In this document: positions 12,863 through 14,159 of the stretch, in pieces
Layout: each line of letters opens with the position of its first letter
Numbering within the stretch: position 1 is the first letter of the stretch
From: Gammaproteobacteria bacterium
Lineage (GTDB): Bacteria; Pseudomonadota; Gammaproteobacteria; Arenicellales; JAOTYS01
Assembly (NCBI GenBank): GCA_029861795.1
Contig: JAOTYS010000075.1
Span: 1-14,159 of the forward strand
Length of the DNA: 14,159 nt
Direction of reading: 5' to 3'
The notes under the pieces: generated by a model
The model's database searches: none
Told to the model about the DNA's origin: nothing
What the model saw: the letters and a program-made list of their open reading frames with translations, nothing else
Position numbers and translations under genes: made by a program

Positions 12863-14159
12863 ATGTGTGGAATAGCAGGGTTTTGGCAGCGGGGCGGCGG
12901 CGCGGGAGACATCGAATCGCTTTGGTCCATGTTACGCACTATAGAGTATCGGGGACCGGACGACAGCGGCGTGTGGAACGATGGCAATGTCTTTTTAGGA
13001 CACTGTCGCTTATCCATTCTTGACCTGACGGCGCGCGGGCGTCAACCAATGTCCAACGATCTAGGTGATATCTGGATCAGCTACAACGGAGAGATTTACA
13101 ATTTCAAAGAAATCCGTCGGCAGCTGATTGGTGAGGGCGTGAGATTCAGGAGTAATACTGACACGGAAGTGGTCGTCAAAGCGTACGAGCGATGGGGCAT
13201 CGATTGTCTGCATCGGTTTCGGGGGATGTTTGCTTTCGCTATTTGGGATCGTCGTGAGAACAAACTGTTTCTGGTGAGAGATCGCGCTGGCGTTAAGCCA
13301 TTGTTCTATGCCGAGCAGGGCCAAACGGTTATTTTCGGCTCAGAGGTTCGCGCCATCCGAGCCTATCCGAAGATGTCCAGAGATATTAGTCTGGATTCGC
13401 TCTTTCACTATTTGCAGTTTGGGTATATTTCACCGCCAGAGAGTATTTTTTCAGATATCCAGGCCGTCAGGCCCGGGCATGTCGTTCAGTTTCGTTTGAA
13501 GGGTTCGCCGACCGAACAGCAGTATTGGGACATCGAAACCTCCTATCGGTTGGGACTGGAGGAGCAGAAACGCGGAGTATGGGACCGAAAATCCGAGGCT
13601 GAAGTGGAGGAGGAGCTCGAAGAGCTTCTGGCTCAGGCATTCCGTTACCGTATGGTGTCGGATGTGCCAGTAGGACTTTTCTTGAGCGGAGGGATTGATT
13701 CCACGATCGTGGCCGCGATCTTGTCCAAGAGGCTGGGTGTTGATCTACGTACCTTCACCGTCGGTTTCAACGAGGAAGAGTTTAATGAGGCGAACACCGC
13801 CAAGAGAATAGCGGAGGCCCTCGGGACCAATCATAGAGAGCTGTACGTTGGATCAGAGAGTCTGCTGACAGGAATCAACCGGATGCCGGAGATTTATGAT
13901 GAACCATTCGGCGACAGCTCTGGTGTGCCAACAAATCTCCTATGCACTTTCGCACGGGAAGACGTGAAAGTAGCGCTCTCCGCGGACGGCGGTGATGAGC
14001 TGTTCTGTGGTTACTCGCGCTACACAGTCGCTGACCGGTATCGGCGACTCCAGCGGTGGGCGCCCGCTCTCGTGTCACATCTGGCGAGCCATATATTGGA
14101 TGGACTGCCTAACGGCTTGCTTCATGGTCTTTATGCTGCGATATCATTGGGGCGCCGCC
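12863..14159 (+). CDS. Asparagine synthase-type amidotransferase (partial, runs off the window)
   Basis: The first 432 codons of an AsnB-like glutamine-dependent amidotransferase. It has no stop before the window end. MCGIAGF supplies the N-terminal nucleophile Cys2. RGPD, a SYNGEIYNF segment and a GSEVRAI segment mark the class II glutaminase domain (about 1-200). LFLSGGIDST, with SGGIDS at 275-280, is the ATP-pyrophosphatase loop of the synthetase domain. SADGGDELFCGY follows further along. Family members are usually about 600-650 residues, so roughly a third is missing. The ATG begins directly after the GT4 stop, with GAGGAG (12851-12856) six nt upstream. Such paralogues in EPS loci, including XrtA-type loci, are thought to amidate sugar acids rather than make free asparagine. 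The product here is inferred from context. Confidence 0.92.
   Translation, partial: MCGIAGFWQRGGGAGDIESLWSMLRTIEYRGPDDSGVWNDGNVFLGHCRLSILDLTARGRQPMSNDLGDIWISYNGEIYNFKEIRRQLIGEGVRFRSNTDTEVVVKAYERWGIDCLHRFRGMFAFAIWDRRENKLFLVRDRAGVKPLFYAEQGQTVIFGSEVRAIRAYPKMSRDISLDSLFHYLQFGYISPPESIFSDIQAVRPGHVVQFRLKGSPTEQQYWDIETSYRLGLEEQKRGVWDRKSEAEVEEELEELLAQAFRYRMVSDVPVGLFLSGGIDSTIVAAILSKRLGVDLRTFTVGFNEEEFNEANTAKRIAEALGTNHRELYVGSESLLTGINRMPEIYDEPFGDSSGVPTNLLCTFAREDVKVALSADGGDELFCGYSRYTVADRYRRLQRWAPALVSHLASHILDGLPNGLLHGLYAAISLGRR

Overview
The window is a chromosomal exopolysaccharide (EPS) biosynthesis and export locus from a Gram-negative bacterium, most likely a gammaproteobacterium or close relative. The evidence is a lipoprotein OPX (Wza-like) export protein, a Wzz/Wzc-type co-polymerase, a separate CpsD-like tyrosine kinase, and a β-barrel outer-membrane protein with a signal peptide. 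GC content looks close to one half by eye. The gene order OPX, chain-length determinant, tyrosine kinase, β-barrel, FemAB/GNAT, glycosyltransferase, asparagine synthase is the one I know from EPS loci associated with exosortase A (XrtA)/PEP-CTERM systems. No exosortase or PEP-CTERM protein is visible here.

Left part (1-3015, + strand): the last codons of a probable glycosyltransferase, two tandem polysaccharide deacetylases and a membrane GT2 glycosyltransferase. Junctions are tight (1-nt overlap, 17-nt gap, then a few nt of gap or a short overlap), so this is probably one transcript. Middle (3031-4200, - strand): a PAPS-type sulfotransferase, followed upstream on the same strand by what looks like a decayed, frameshifted C-terminal end of an AMP-forming acyl ligase. 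A CelD/BcsL-like GNAT (4312-5466, +) comes next. A 339-base spacer (5467-5805) then holds a hairpin, a weak promoter candidate and a possible 62-codon leader ORF that overlaps the OPX start.

Right part (5806-14159, + strand): the core export module (OPX lipoprotein, chain-length determinant, tyrosine autokinase, β-barrel) with overlapping or near-abutting genes. It is followed by a second CelD/BcsL-like GNAT, a GT4 glycosyltransferase and an asparagine-synthase-type amidotransferase that runs off the window end.

Together the genes suggest a polymer built by GT2/GT4 enzymes and modified by N- or O-deacetylation, acyl transfer, amidation and possibly sulfation. Export would run through a composite of a short OPX protein and the β-barrel, under control of a Wzz-like co-polymerase and a tyrosine kinase. 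No Wzx flippase, Wzy polymerase, initiating sugar transferase, RNA gene, CRISPR array or insertion sequence was recognised.
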